Both the position numbers and the translations under genes were made by a program. Below are positions 23,691 to 34,298 of a stretch of 52,465 bases of DNA, piece by piece (the stretch's first letter is position 1; each line of letters starts with the position of its first letter). This DNA comes from Brachionus koreanus (taxonomy: Eukaryota; Rotifera; Eurotatoria; Ploima; Brachionidae): NCBI GenBank assembly GCA_016987375.1, contig PJRA01000506.1:414233-466697 (forward strand), read 5' to 3'. The notes below the pieces were generated by a model. The model worked only from the letters and a program-made list of their open reading frames with translations, was not told the origin of the DNA and did no database searches.

Positions 23691-24718
23691 ATTTTGAAAA
23701 TTTTGACTATTATTGAGTCCCATTTTGGAAGGATCTCCTCGCTGTTGTGAAAAAAAATTAATAGAAATAAGACATAAAACTGATTTTTTGATTCCCAAAC
23801 AAAAAGTAAAAAAAGTATAATTTTTTTTTACTTTCTCTACTCTTCTGATATACATATTTATGCTATGAAAAATGAAATTTTTTTTATCATAATAAAGACT
23901 TTTGAGAAAAGTATAAATTTAAATGGGAATATACTTTGTACTATATATTTGGGTATAAGAATAAAAAAATATTTTCTTTAAATACTTATTTAATATAAAT
24001 AAATGGTCTAGAGATAAATTTTTTTTGTTGGTAGAGGATATTTCTTCATCTACAGTCTCATTATTTTGTATCATTTCCACTTCTTCATTAGTTTTATGTC
24101 TTATTTTTATTATTTTCTTCGAAAACTGATCAATTTATGAAAGTAAAAAAAATAAAATACTGATATATTTTCCATAATTTGTAATTTTATTTAGCCATTT
24201 CTACAACTACAAGATTTGAACATTAGATAACTATTAATTTTTTTTTATTGTTAAATTAAAAAATTTTAACAACATAACACGAAATTTTTGACTCATTCTA
24301 AGAGTTTTAGTAGGCAAAAGCTTATTGTAAAGAGAAAAATTTTGGTGATAATTTAAAAAATGCTTTAAGCATAAAGATAGTTAGTTCAATAGTGTATAAT
24401 TTATTTTATTATTTTTTTTTTTGCTAATTTATTAATTTCTTTTTAAAGAGTCTCATGAAAATGTTAGAAAAAAAAAGTTAAAAAATAAATTCATATTCTG
24501 TAAGTTTAGCCAAAATGACACTGAAATTAGAAACAAAAAAAAAAATATATATATATATGCATATATTTATAATATTTTACAAAAATAAAAGACAAAATAC
24601 GTAAAAAAATAAGAGGGAAAAGCCGACACTGAGACTTATTTGAACGGTCCTGCAAAACAAAGCCTAATAAGATAAACAATTTAAAACTGAAAAATAACTA
24701 GACATTTTTTTAATATTT
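23691..24718. other. KAT6 3' flank
   Basis: AT-rich sequence downstream of the acetyltransferase gene, with an (AT)n run at 24544-24560. AATAAA on the minus strand at 24428-24433 is a possible poly(A) signal about 290 nt past the stop. Confidence 0.4.
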
Positions 24719-27700
24719 TTAGGAATAGAAACTCTGACCATTGAAACAATTTGTATACTGTTGTTGAACTGGTGCCGTTTGATAATGGGTGTTAACTGTT
24801 TCCAAATTGGCATACTGTCCCGTGTTCTCTACTTGTCCTTGATTCTCATACCCATAGTTGGTAAATGCCGTACTAGCTGTTGCATACACATTTGTATTCG
24901 GATAGGTTTGATAACTAGGCTGCATACCATACGGATTGTAATTAGAATACGGATTGAATTGATCGCTGTAAGCGTAGCCATAATTGAATGTGGGCGCTAG
25001 TTGATTAGCCGGTTGGGCATAAAATTCGGTCAAATTATCGATTGGTTTAACATTTACTGGAGGCTCAGTGACCATAAAATTTTCCACATTTGTTAGAGTG
25101 GCAAATTCATCGTCGGCTTGCTGCACTACCGGCTCCAATGTATGAACCATTGCCGAATCGTTTTCTTCGTATTCATCACCGTCCTCAATGTTGTTCAAAT
25201 CGCTCACATTAACAAAACTTGTTTGACTCAAATCAGCCCTAACACTTGAAACAGACTCGTCGATTGCGGGTGCCGGCGCTGGTGCTTTTGGCTCAATAAA
25301 ATCATCAATTTCTTCATTCTTAGGTGTTTGAGGACATGAAATCGGCGACTCAACACTGTTGCTCGCCGACTGCAAGTCCGATTGAGTTTCTTCATCGTTT
25401 TTACCAGTCAAATTTTTATTCAACACAAACATGTCCAATCTGGTTTGTTTAATAGTTGTTTTTTTATTTTTTGTCGGCTTGATTAACGGTGTCGACGAGT
25501 CAATTTTATTCTGCACATTTAGATCGTCTTTTTTGGGAGTTTCGACCGAGTCGAGTGCTTTTTTCTTGCGACCGCGTCTACCCTTGCCAGGCGTATTGCT
25601 ACCAATCACACTGCTATTGCTCTCACTAGTGCACACTTGATCGCACTTTTTCTCATTGATTGCAATCAAATCTAAGTCATCTAGACTCATTTCAATTTGA
25701 GTATCATCGACACATTGTTCGTCTTGGAGCGAGTCGTTATTTGTGCTGTGAGCGAGTGCAAAAGCCGATATGTACGGCGACCATATCAAATTGTTCAAGT
25801 CTAATTTTAACAATTGGCGTTTTTGTGCGCTTATTTTTTCGACTCTCTTCCAATTTTGTTCGATTAGTGGCGAATTAAAATCGACAACGGTTCGCTCATT
25901 GACTATTTTCAATAGATCAAGTCTTTCAAATGTGTCCTTTAGATCGTCGTACACAATGCCAGTTTCAAAGCTCAATTGTCTGAGCGAAAAGGCCAGTTTT
26001 TTGTCTTGTTCGAGTTTTTTTTTAAAATAGTGCAATTTTTCCAGGACAACCGAGGCCCAATAGGCCTCGTAGCTGATGCGACCGAGGTCGGACAGCGGCT
26101 TCTCGGGACTGCCGGGCTGCTGTTCGACCCGGCTCAGCAAGTAGCTAAAATCGATTAGGAAGCGGCCGTAGCCCGAGCGCTGATACTGCGGCATTACCAT
26201 TATACAGCTGACGTTGTTTTTTTGCACACAATGCTTTTCTTTGCTGAAATAGCCGACTAGATGGCATCCGTTCTGGTCGTTTTGGGTTAGCACGTAGAAC
26301 AGAAAGGGCTCGACGTCATAGTAGAGAGTTTTGTGGTCGAGAAATAGCTTGGCCAATAGGCACAAATTTTGACAGTAGATTTTGTTCGTGTTGCCGTCCA
26401 CTTCGAACACGCTCAGTTGGCCGTTATCGGTTCGATATATTTCGTTGCCGGGCGGACACAGCGGCGACCAGACGGCCGAGCTCGGCATTACTGGCGAAAT
26501 TTGCGATCGAAAATTGCCAGCTGTCAAAATACGATTGTGCAATGTTTTTTTTTTCTCGCGTATCTGCTTTTTGCACGGCGACTCTTTGCCATTCAAAAAT
26601 TTCTCCTCGTAAATGTTGCACTTTTTTTGCATGTGCAAGCCAAGCACTTGTTTTGACTTGCAGTATTTTAGACAAAATTCGCATATGTGCAACACACGTT
26701 TTTGAACGTACTCTTGCGGATAGGGCGCCGAGTACCATGTTTCAATTAAGTACTCGCCAAACGTTATAAACTCGGGCAAACGCGGCATTATTTGTTGTTT
26801 GTTGTCCATTTTTTTACCACCAACATTAGTCGCATTTGATGTCACTAGTTGTTCGTTTTTTTTCTCAAGCTTAAATTTCGACTGAGCAAGCACTAGTTGG
26901 TCGTCTTTTTTCAACTCGTCTTTGCTTATTTCCTGTATTCTTTTGAACAAGTCCAAATCGTCAGCAGTACAGCCGGGAGGTACGTTTGCCGATTGGGTAA
27001 TCGGTCTGGCACTGCTGCTTTCATCTAAACCACCAATAACCTCCAATTGAATGGTCTTTTTGCGACCACGTTTTTTAACTTGTATTTCTACTGTTTTTGT
27101 CTCCTCAATTTCAACTTTTTTCTCAGCTATTTCATCAACATTAACTTCTTCTTCATCTTGTTCTTCAACTTCTTCTTGTTCTTCAACTTCTTCAACTTCT
27201 TCTTGTTCTTCTTGCTCATTTTTTATTTCTTCTTCATTTTCTTCTCGATCACTTTGACACGTTTTGACATTTTTTTTCGGACTCAATTTAAATTTTTTCG
27301 TATTTTTCTTTCTCAATTCGGTGTTTAAACTAGACGGCGATTTTTCCGAGCCGGACGATGCAACCGATTTACGCTGCCGCTTTATTTGCTTTGGCACGAT
27401 CATGTTGGTGAATTTTTGCGGTAATTTGTGCTCTCTTGTCTCATTTTCGGTACAGTAAATGTGAGACAACGAGTCGACTAGATTGCCGAGCGGATCTCTG
27501 GACTTTTGGACATCGTTCTGGTTTTCTTTGTCCGAATTGTTCAATTTTTTGTCCAAACGAGCGCGAGATTTTTTGAGCAACTTTTTGGCCATTTTGTTCT
27601 TGGCCAATTTTTGAGCCTCGTTTTTGGTCGGACTGTCGCCGGCCTCGTGCACCGAGCTGCTCGAGTAGTGCGAATGAGAACGCTGTCGATTGGACGGCGT

Positions 27701-29032
27701 GAAAAAAGCGCTCATGCCGTCGATCAAATTAGCAGGCGGTTCGTCGCCACTCTCGACCTTGGTCTTTTTGAGCTCGCACTTTTGCGGCGTGTTGCTGTGC
27801 TTGCGCTTTTTCGCCTGTTTTTTCTCGACCGCTTGCGGCACCGGCGGCTGATCGACGGCGCATACAGCACACACAAACTGGCCCTTGGGTCGTTGTCGCA
27901 TCGGCGGCGTACAGCACTCTTTGTGAAAGCCGCGATCGCACTTGTCGCACAACAACAACGACTCGCACGTCTTCAGACACACCGAGCACTTTTTGCACTC
28001 GATGCACTGCCACTTTACGTTGGATTTTTTCAAGTATTCGATTAAATTAGCCGAATACTTTAGGCAATAGGTGTGAGCCGAATGAGCGCAGTCCGAACAA
28101 GTGATGAATTTGTCTTGTTTGCCGAGGGGATTTGAGTTTTGTGGTCGCAGACAGAACGAGCAGAGGTCGTCGTGTGAGTCGAGTGAACAGCCGGATGAGG
28201 ACGATTCGTCGACGCTCGAGGCGACCCGTGAGCGACTGGCGCGCCGTTTTAAGCTCTCGATTTTGATAATGTCCTCGGGTCGGTACGGTGGTCTTAGACC
28301 GAGTAGCGATTCGATTTTTTCTACGGTGAGATCTTTGGCCTCGATGGTCGCTGTTTCTTCTCTTGATTTGCATTGCGGATGCAGTTTTTCTCTCACATAG
28401 ACCGAGTTAAGCTTGAATTGATCGGTCGATGTTTTTATGAATATTTTCTCGTGTTTGTTTAGAAGAAAGTCGACGCAATCGAATAGCAGCGAGTTGATCT
28501 CGCTAGTCTCGTTAAATCGGTAATTTTTTATTAAATATTGTGTTACTTGATCAACTGAGCATGTCAAATCGTCCGACGGACTCGAGTCCACAGACGAATC
28601 GGCAAAGTTCTGCTGATTTAGAACAGACATTGATTTTATGACTATTTGAAGAATTAAATTGAGATTTTTACGATCAGTATGTCCTTCTGAATTAGGCTTT
28701 GGTATGTGGTAGACTTGGGAGCTTAGCTTGGCATTGTTCGACGAGGCAAACTTACGCGACAGTATGCCTTCTTGTACGGCTAATTCAAGCTGATTCATGA
28801 GATCTTTTTCGCTCACTAGAGCAATTAATTCGTATTTTTCGGTATAGTTTTGCTTCAAGTGCTGATAAATTGATTTAAGATTACATTGAAGCTTGTTTTG
28901 CTTCATATACTGAATTGTTTCCTGTATTAATTTTATTATTTGCGGATGGCATATTTTACGTAAATTGTCAGGATCAAATTTGGCTTCGCTGGTATCCTCG
29001 TCGTCTCGTCTACTCGATGACAAGGATTCCAT
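24719..29032 (-). CDS. KAT6: KAT6 (MOZ/MORF, enok) MYST histone acetyltransferase, intronless
   Basis: 1437 residues in one uninterrupted frame. KAT6 enzymes acetylate histone H3 as the catalytic subunit of ING5-BRPF complexes. Visible domains: N-terminal winged helix (about 20-100) and a second H15-like helical region (about 125-215). A double PHD finger lies at about 290-391 (CSFC to CAVC). The MYST domain (about 752-1050) has the C2HC zinc knuckle CEFCLKYC with HMQKKC. The acetyl-CoA loop is QRSGYG, the autoacetylated Lys lies in LDHKTLYYD, and the catalytic Glu in SPEKPLSDLG, all intact. About 49 extra residues sit between the zinc knuckle and CPPGNEIYR. Acidic run about 594-638; Tyr/Asn/Gln-rich, prion-like C-terminus. 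The start ATG has AAAATGG context. The middle of the gene is far more GC-rich than the window. Confidence 0.95.
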   Translation of the reverse strand: MESLSSSRRDDEDTSEAKFDPDNLRKICHPQIIKLIQETIQYMKQNKLQCNLKSIYQHLKQNYTEKYELIALVSEKDLMNQLELAVQEGILSRKFASSNNAKLSSQVYHIPKPNSEGHTDRKNLNLILQIVIKSMSVLNQQNFADSSVDSSPSDDLTCSVDQVTQYLIKNYRFNETSEINSLLFDCVDFLLNKHEKIFIKTSTDQFKLNSVYVREKLHPQCKSREETATIEAKDLTVEKIESLLGLRPPYRPEDIIKIESLKRRASRSRVASSVDESSSSGCSLDSHDDLCSFCLRPQNSNPLGKQDKFITCSDCAHSAHTYCLKYSANLIEYLKKSNVKWQCIECKKCSVCLKTCESLLLCDKCDRGFHKECCTPPMRQRPKGQFVCAVCAVDQPPVPQAVEKKQAKKRKHSNTPQKCELKKTKVESGDEPPANLIDGMSAFFTPSNRQRSHSHYSSSSVHEAGDSPTKNEAQKLAKNKMAKKLLKKSRARLDKKLNNSDKENQNDVQKSRDPLGNLVDSLSHIYCTENETREHKLPQKFTNMIVPKQIKRQRKSVASSGSEKSPSSLNTELRKKNTKKFKLSPKKNVKTCQSDREENEEEIKNEQEEQEEVEEVEEQEEVEEQDEEEVNVDEIAEKKVEIEETKTVEIQVKKRGRKKTIQLEVIGGLDESSSARPITQSANVPPGCTADDLDLFKRIQEISKDELKKDDQLVLAQSKFKLEKKNEQLVTSNATNVGGKKMDNKQQIMPRLPEFITFGEYLIETWYSAPYPQEYVQKRVLHICEFCLKYCKSKQVLGLHMQKKCNIYEEKFLNGKESPCKKQIREKKKTLHNRILTAGNFRSQISPVMPSSAVWSPLCPPGNEIYRTDNGQLSVFEVDGNTNKIYCQNLCLLAKLFLDHKTLYYDVEPFLFYVLTQNDQNGCHLVGYFSKEKHCVQKNNVSCIMVMPQYQRSGYGRFLIDFSYLLSRVEQQPGSPEKPLSDLGRISYEAYWASVVLEKLHYFKKKLEQDKKLAFSLRQLSFETGIVYDDLKDTFERLDLLKIVNERTVVDFNSPLIEQNWKRVEKISAQKRQLLKLDLNNLIWSPYISAFALAHSTNNDSLQDEQCVDDTQIEMSLDDLDLIAINEKKCDQVCTSESNSSVIGSNTPGKGRRGRKKKALDSVETPKKDDLNVQNKIDSSTPLIKPTKNKKTTIKQTRLDMFVLNKNLTGKNDEETQSDLQSASNSVESPISCPQTPKNEEIDDFIEPKAPAPAPAIDESVSSVRADLSQTSFVNVSDLNNIEDGDEYEENDSAMVHTLEPVVQQADDEFATLTNVENFMVTEPPVNVKPIDNLTEFYAQPANQLAPTFNYGYAYSDQFNPYSNYNPYGMQPSYQTYPNTNVYATASTAFTNYGYENQGQVENTGQYANLETVNTHYQTAPVQQQYTNCFNGQSFYS

Positions 29033-29539
29033 TTTGCATTCTTGATTTAACTTTCTTTTTTTTTTCTCTTTCTCTAATTTAAATTATTACTAAATTTTTT
29101 TTCTCAATTATTTTTCGTTTCGTTTTTGGTTTTAGGTCTAGCTAATATTTTTGCTTACTATATGTATGTAAATTTCGACAAAGAAATTTAATTTTCATTA
29201 TTTATGCTAAATTGATAATTCAACATTTTGCTCTATTCTGCACTTTGTGGATTTTTGCAATTTACAGTATTTTCACAATGGACGTTATTTCTTCTGCAAG
29301 TTATTTTTTTTTCTTGCTAGCAAGTTTTTGTGATAGCTAAAATAAAGATAGTAATTATTTTCTTCTGCTGGCAATTTTTTTCACCTGTTTGTAAAATTAT
29401 GTGTATGATAGCAATATTTTTTCTTTTGATAGCATAAATAAAAGTTTAATAAAATAACCAAAAACATTTTTATTCACATTAAGTTAGAAAAGAATAATAA
29501 AGAAATTAAGCTAATTACCGACAAAAAATATAAAAAATT

Positions 29540-29953
29540 TCATATGGAAATTTTAATTATAGTTTTTTCGCTGTCTTTTTGATTTTCTGTATTTCTTTTT
29601 TTTAGTTGTAGAACCACGAGGTTTGCCACGACGTTATGGACCATTTGAAGTTTTTGTGCATCAGCTTGATAATTTTTATCAATATTTAAATCATTCGGTT
29701 CATTTAATTGTAAAGGATTCGATAAGTTTTCACTATTTATAACATTGGATAAAATGTAATACTCTTGAAACAAATTTTCCAAAGGAATAGCTTGTTGTTG
29801 AGCTTGAAGATTTAAAATATCATTTCTTAAAGATAATTTAATTTTTTGGTTGTTTATTGTCTTCAAACGATCGTCAATTCGTCTTTTTACATCAGCCCAG
29901 CAGTAAATTCGTTCATATTCACTACAAACTGATTCAAATGCATTTTTAATTGT
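29540..29953 (-). pseudogene. MULE transposase C-terminal fragment
   Basis: The minus-strand frame reads AFESVCSEYERIYCWADVKR then RIDDRLKTINNQKI. This resembles the CWAHV(K/T)R block of Mutator-like transposases, where the CxxH motif follows the catalytic region; here the His is Asp. It continues 108 residues past an internal ATG to a stop. Its upstream part is cut exactly where the LINE tail begins. Non-functional relic. Confidence 0.6.
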
Positions 29954-30840
29954 TATTTATTTATTTGTAAATCTGTATCGAGCGTTAGCTCCTTCAGAGA
30001 AAATTAAAAATAAAATTAAATCAAAATAAAATGATTAAAATAAAAGTAAAAAATAAAATAAGAATTTAAAATATAGTTAAATAAATTAAATGTCAAAAGG
30101 AAACGAAAAAAAAAAAAAAAAGAGACAAAAGTTATTTCGGTGTCTAGTTTTCTGAGAAAAAAGAGTCTATGACAAGATAGCAATTACACAATGGATTTGG
30201 ATAGTTAACAAATCTAGATTCGAAACCTCGTCTGTATTCATTTACCAGTCTAAGAAGTAATGGGACACAATTAGTAAGTTCAACCCTGACATATTTTTCG
30301 CTTAATTCAAAAAGCCGGTTCGTAATTGTATGAATTTTTAATTTTATTTGGGCCTCGTGGTATAAAATTCTTGATGGGGTGTCAAACCTTAGTTTAAGAA
30401 TGGATCGAATTGCTGAGTTTTGAATAGTTTGAAGTTTTTTAATGTTGGTATCAGATAAAGAGTTTAAACAGGGAAAATTATAGTCTAAAATGGAACCAAT
30501 AAGCGATTTATATAAGTTTCCAAGTGTTTTGTGAGGTAGGCGCCAGTTTTTATTAGATAAAATTTTAATTAATTTAGCCTAGAGTTGCAACGCTCTTTTA
30601 ATTCATCAATTAATGGACTAAAGGTTAGCCGTGAGTCAAATCTGATGCCTAGGAATTTAATTTCATCTTGTCGTTTTAAATTGTCCCCATATATTTTTAA
30701 ATCAAGACTGAGCTCTTCTCTTGTTGATTTTCTGAATATCATGTAACAAGATTTTTCAATTGAAATCTTCATTTTCCATTTTGTTAACCATGGTTCCAAT
30801 GTTTGTGTATATATCATTTTTCAAGAAAATCAATTAAGTT
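29954..30840 (-). pseudogene. 5'-truncated LINE, reverse transcriptase C-terminus and 3' tail
   Basis: The minus-strand frame from about 30830 reads LEPWLTKWKMKISIEKSCYM, then DEIKFLGIRFDSRLTF and LKERCNSRLN. After one frameshift near 30585 it continues KLIKILSNKNWRLPHKTLGN, SILDYNFPCLNSL and IQNSAIRSILKL to a TAG at 30144-30146. The 3' UTR ends in AAATAAATAAATAA at 29954-29967. Apart from the single frameshift this is nearly intact, so it is a fairly young insertion, 5'-truncated as is usual for LINEs. Confidence 0.85.
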
Positions 30841-31186
30841 ATTCAATTAATTATTTAGGAAGCATATAAAAAATTTAACAATCTAGTGTAAAAATTTAGC
30901 AATTATTAATTAATTTTTTTACTAGCAGTTAAAAAAAAATACTTGCAGAAGAAAAAAATTTACTAGCAGAAAGAAATAGATCTCTTTCACAAAAGTCAAT
31001 AATTTTAGCTGATGAACAATAATTATTTGCAAAGTAATACTCAAAGTAAAAAAAATCATAGGACTATGGCAGCTGCTTGAAGTTTGGTGAATTTGTTAAT
31101 CAATATGTCGTGTGTACATAAACATATTTTGTTGTTATTTTTATTCCATAGATAGCTTTTGATTTATTTCTTACTATTTCTTACTT

Positions 31187-31850
31187 TCACAAGGCTCAGT
31201 GCTGGGTCCTCTTTTCTTTATTATTTCTATAAACAATATGTTGAGTATTGTTGAAAACAATTGTTAATCTTTTGCTGATGACACGTAGATCTTATCAAAA
31301 ATTAATAACTTGAACTCGATTTATGACCTACAATCGGATATCGATAAAGTGTTTAAATGGTCAAAAGAATGGTCGACTCAGTTAAATATAGAAAAATGTA
31401 GAGTTGTTCATATTGGCAACAAAAATCCACAGTTTGATTATAAAATTGGTTCAAAAACCTTGAGTAAGTCAAACGCTGAAAGAGATTTGGGTATTTACAT
31501 ACAAAGTGATCAAAAATAAACTACTCAAGTCAAAAATGCTACAATGGATTATCAACTACGTTTGTTAAGGCTAGATTCAACTAACTTGAAAACAAGATGA
31601 TTAACAGGTGATCTAACCCAGATGTTCAAATTGGTAAACAATTATGAACAAATTGAATTTAATAGAGGAATCAACTACAGTCTTAGCACAAAATCTGGAA
31701 GCCGAAGATACGAGTTGAGGAGAAATAGCTATTGTCTTACTCGTGAAAAAATAAAGAACTGTCTTCAGAGACTCAACTTTTTTACAATAAGAGTCGTAAA
31801 TAGATGGAATAAACTCTCGGAAGATGCCTCCACTTTTTAGCAGACCCACG
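31187..31850 (+). pseudogene. Second-type LINE relic (reverse transcriptase)
   Basis: Starts abruptly with QGSVLGPLFFIISINNM, a universal reverse transcriptase block. It continues with SFADDT (catalytic YADD equivalent), DIDKVFKWSKEWSTQLNIEK and SNAERDLGIYI. An internal deletion removes the LVRPHLEY region. It resumes with the C-terminal end LTREKIKNCLQRLNFFTIRV and VNRWNKLSEDA. These motifs fit CR1/Jockey-like elements and differ from the LINE at 29954-30840. Several stops. Confidence 0.8.
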
Positions 31851-32429
31851 ATCTGCCATTTTTGTAGGCTAGACACATTTTTTATAACCATTTTTTGCCA
31901 AATTAAAGATTTTTTTTTTTAATTTTATTTTATTAAGGAGTTGGAAATTAAACAGTTTAAGAGCGAAATTTACTCAAAATTAGAAGATATTTAATAATTA
32001 ATTATAAAGATGTGAAAAAAGGTAATAATGATTGTTAAAACCTTTAGATTACTCGAATTTCTAAACTTTTGCACCGAATTTTATTTTTTAATTTTTTATT
32101 ATACATTTTTACAATATAATTATATTTTTATGCCGAGTTAGATATATCAAATTGAAGAGAATAAAAAAAATTCAAATAAGTGCTTTTATTTTATTAGAGG
32201 AGATTTTTACAATTGAAATTCATATTTGATAAAAGTTACAAAAATTATTTAAAAGACACTTTTAATATAACAAAAAACTTAAATTTAAATTTTTCCTTGA
32301 GCAACAAGTCTTGGAAGTAATAATATAAAAACCCCATGAATCGTATCAAGGTTAGTCAAAAAATTTTGTATTTTTGTTAAAATTTTTTAATTTATCAATA
32401 AAAAAAGCCATAGTTAGCTAATATTCAAA
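31851..32429. other. AT-rich spacer
   Basis: Between a LINE relic and a mariner relic; nothing recognised. Confidence 0.4.
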
Positions 32430-33310
32430 AATAAACCAAATGTTGTCGGTCTTGATTAGTAAAATGCCGTCCTTTAAGAAAAAGAACAATTGAGCAAGAA
32501 GTTCAATCCCTTCCAACTCAAATATTTTTGCCAAGTTCTTTATTTTAAATGCGACTGTCTTAAAAGAGCTCAAATCGTAGCATTATTCCTTGGAAATTCA
32601 ACCAAACATACAACATCATCTATTTACCAAATAGTCCTTTCATTTTCACGATTCTGTCTGAGCTGATTGAGATTGGTTCAACCATTGATATCTGTTATTA
32701 TTATTTAGAAATAGATCCACTTCTCATCGCTATTAAAGATTTATCTATAAGAATTTTTTGAGTAGTTCCCTACAAATTTCAGTATTTCATTGAATACTGA
32801 AATCTGTCAAATGACTAGGAATAACTAAGCAATATCTGTTTGCTTTGTTAATCAAATTAAGATGATAAGACATCGTCGATTGTGATGTTTAAAAGTCATT
32901 TAATAATTAGCAGGTACCTAGCTTGAGGTTTTTCCTTACAGCCGTACGCAGAGCATTCTGATCGAAAATGAATTGTTTGACTATCTGATCCTTTCTTTCG
33001 GATTTTTTAAACCAAACTTGCACCTTTCTTACTTTAAGCAAATCTCTACCTTCCACTACATATATTTCAAAATTTACTTCTGTTGCTGATGGCTCATTTT
33101 TCCAATTATGTAGTAACAGTACCAAAATTTCAAAATTTTCATATAAAGTTTTCATTTTATAAGATTTTTCCAAACAAAGAGTTATACATTTTGAAGAAAA
33201 TTCAATTTTGAGACAATATGAATTAAACTTTTAGATTTACAGAGATGCTAGAATCAAAAATATCTAGCCTTTAAAAAACGCAGATTTATGATGAAAAAAA
33301 AACTTAGCTT
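32430..33310 (-). pseudogene. mariner-like transposon relic, copy 1
   Basis: The minus-strand frame 32907-33173 resembles the mariner N-terminal helix-turn-helix region: LLHNWKNEPSATEVNFEI, then VRKVQVWFKK and FDQNALRTAVRKN (compare the ERTVQRWFKKF and LRAAVEE family blocks). The remainder is decayed. It aligns over most of its length with 46770-47610, sharing AGCAAGAAGTTCAATCC, TTGATCAAATTAAG-like blocks and the terminal TTTAGATTTACA-AGAT region. Confidence 0.75.
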
Positions 33311-34271
33311 TTTAATTAATCCTATTTTTTTACTAAGATATTCCTAGTTACATTTAAGCATTGTTTCAAATTTAATCTGTTAATGATCAAGGCTCGAACA
33401 AGAAGTTGCCTAGTTTAGGTGTTCTATAATATTATAAATTTAACCGCTATCAATAGCTGGATTTTATACAAGAGCATCAATAAAATTTATGTTTCAAATA
33501 GAGAACCAGTATAATATCATAAATGTATAAAATTCTGTAACATTTTGTGCAGCTTTTTAATAACAAAATTGACATAATCAAAAAAAAATTCAGTTTGATT
33601 TACGTTTGATAAATTTTCGTATGCCTAATTTTATTAGATTTTAAATTAAATTTTTAAATTTTACATAAATGTACAATTTAAAAAATGGTTTAATTTTATT
33701 TGTTATGTCATGAAGTTCAAATATGGAATTTGCTGTTTTTCATGTCAAAATCTAATTCAAAATTTTTATCATTTTTTGATTGATACTTCGAATATTGAAA
33801 AAAAAACTCCACCATCATTGAACTCAGTTTTAAAAAATTTAATTGATAATCAAAATAAATTATCCTAAACTAGTCGTTCGAATTTAAATATACAAATTAA
33901 AAATAAAGTGCAATTATCTCTTAAAATATAGAAATAATTAATAATATTTCGTTCTTTGTTTGACTCCGGTTTTTTTTAGGCAGACAAATCCTAATTAATT
34001 TCTTTCTAACTATAACTAGCTATATTTTTCTTCGTATTTCGGTTAATCATATACCAGCTAAATTAAAAAATTATATCTTAATCTTTTAGTATCATGAAAT
34101 ATTTTTTTAGTAATTTTTAAATAGAAAATAACTAGGTTTTTGAAATAATTTTGTAATTACTAATATTTTAATTGCACTTTTTAATTAAGTAAAAAACAAT
34201 TAACAAAAAAATTATTTATTGTTAAAAAATAATTGTTTTTTTTTAACAAAAACTTTAAAATACTAAAATAA
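33311..34271. other. AT-rich spacer
   Basis: No gene or repeat recognised between the mariner relic and the GPCR 3' end. Confidence 0.4.
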
Positions 34272-34298
34272 TTTATTTTAAAAATTTGAACAAAGAGC

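Larger units (their letters stand above)
29288..31030. mobile_element. MULE-like DNA transposon remnant with inverted subterminal repeats, containing a LINE
   Basis: The left flank (29288-29440) carries several diverged copies of a roughly 20-nt unit (TTCTGCTAGCAATTTTTTT-like). The right flank (30900-31010) carries the same unit in inverse orientation (ACTAGCAGTTAAAAAAAAAT, CTTGCAGAAGAAAAAAATTT). Between them are a MULE-type transposase piece (29540-29953) and a LINE 3' part (29954-30840). Inverted flanking arrays around a MULE transposase fit a Mutator-like element later hit by a LINE. Exact ends and target duplication are not resolved. Confidence 0.55.

Noticed and set aside
26369..28400. 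Many overlapping open frames on both strands within KAT6
   Set aside because: GC-rich coding sequence has few stops in other frames. Only the long minus-strand frame shows PHD and MYST motifs.
29580..29635. Possible AT-hook-like basic end in the MULE fragment
   Set aside because: The KKRNTENQKDSEK end has no GRP core and lies in a decayed transposase, so no DNA-binding claim is made.
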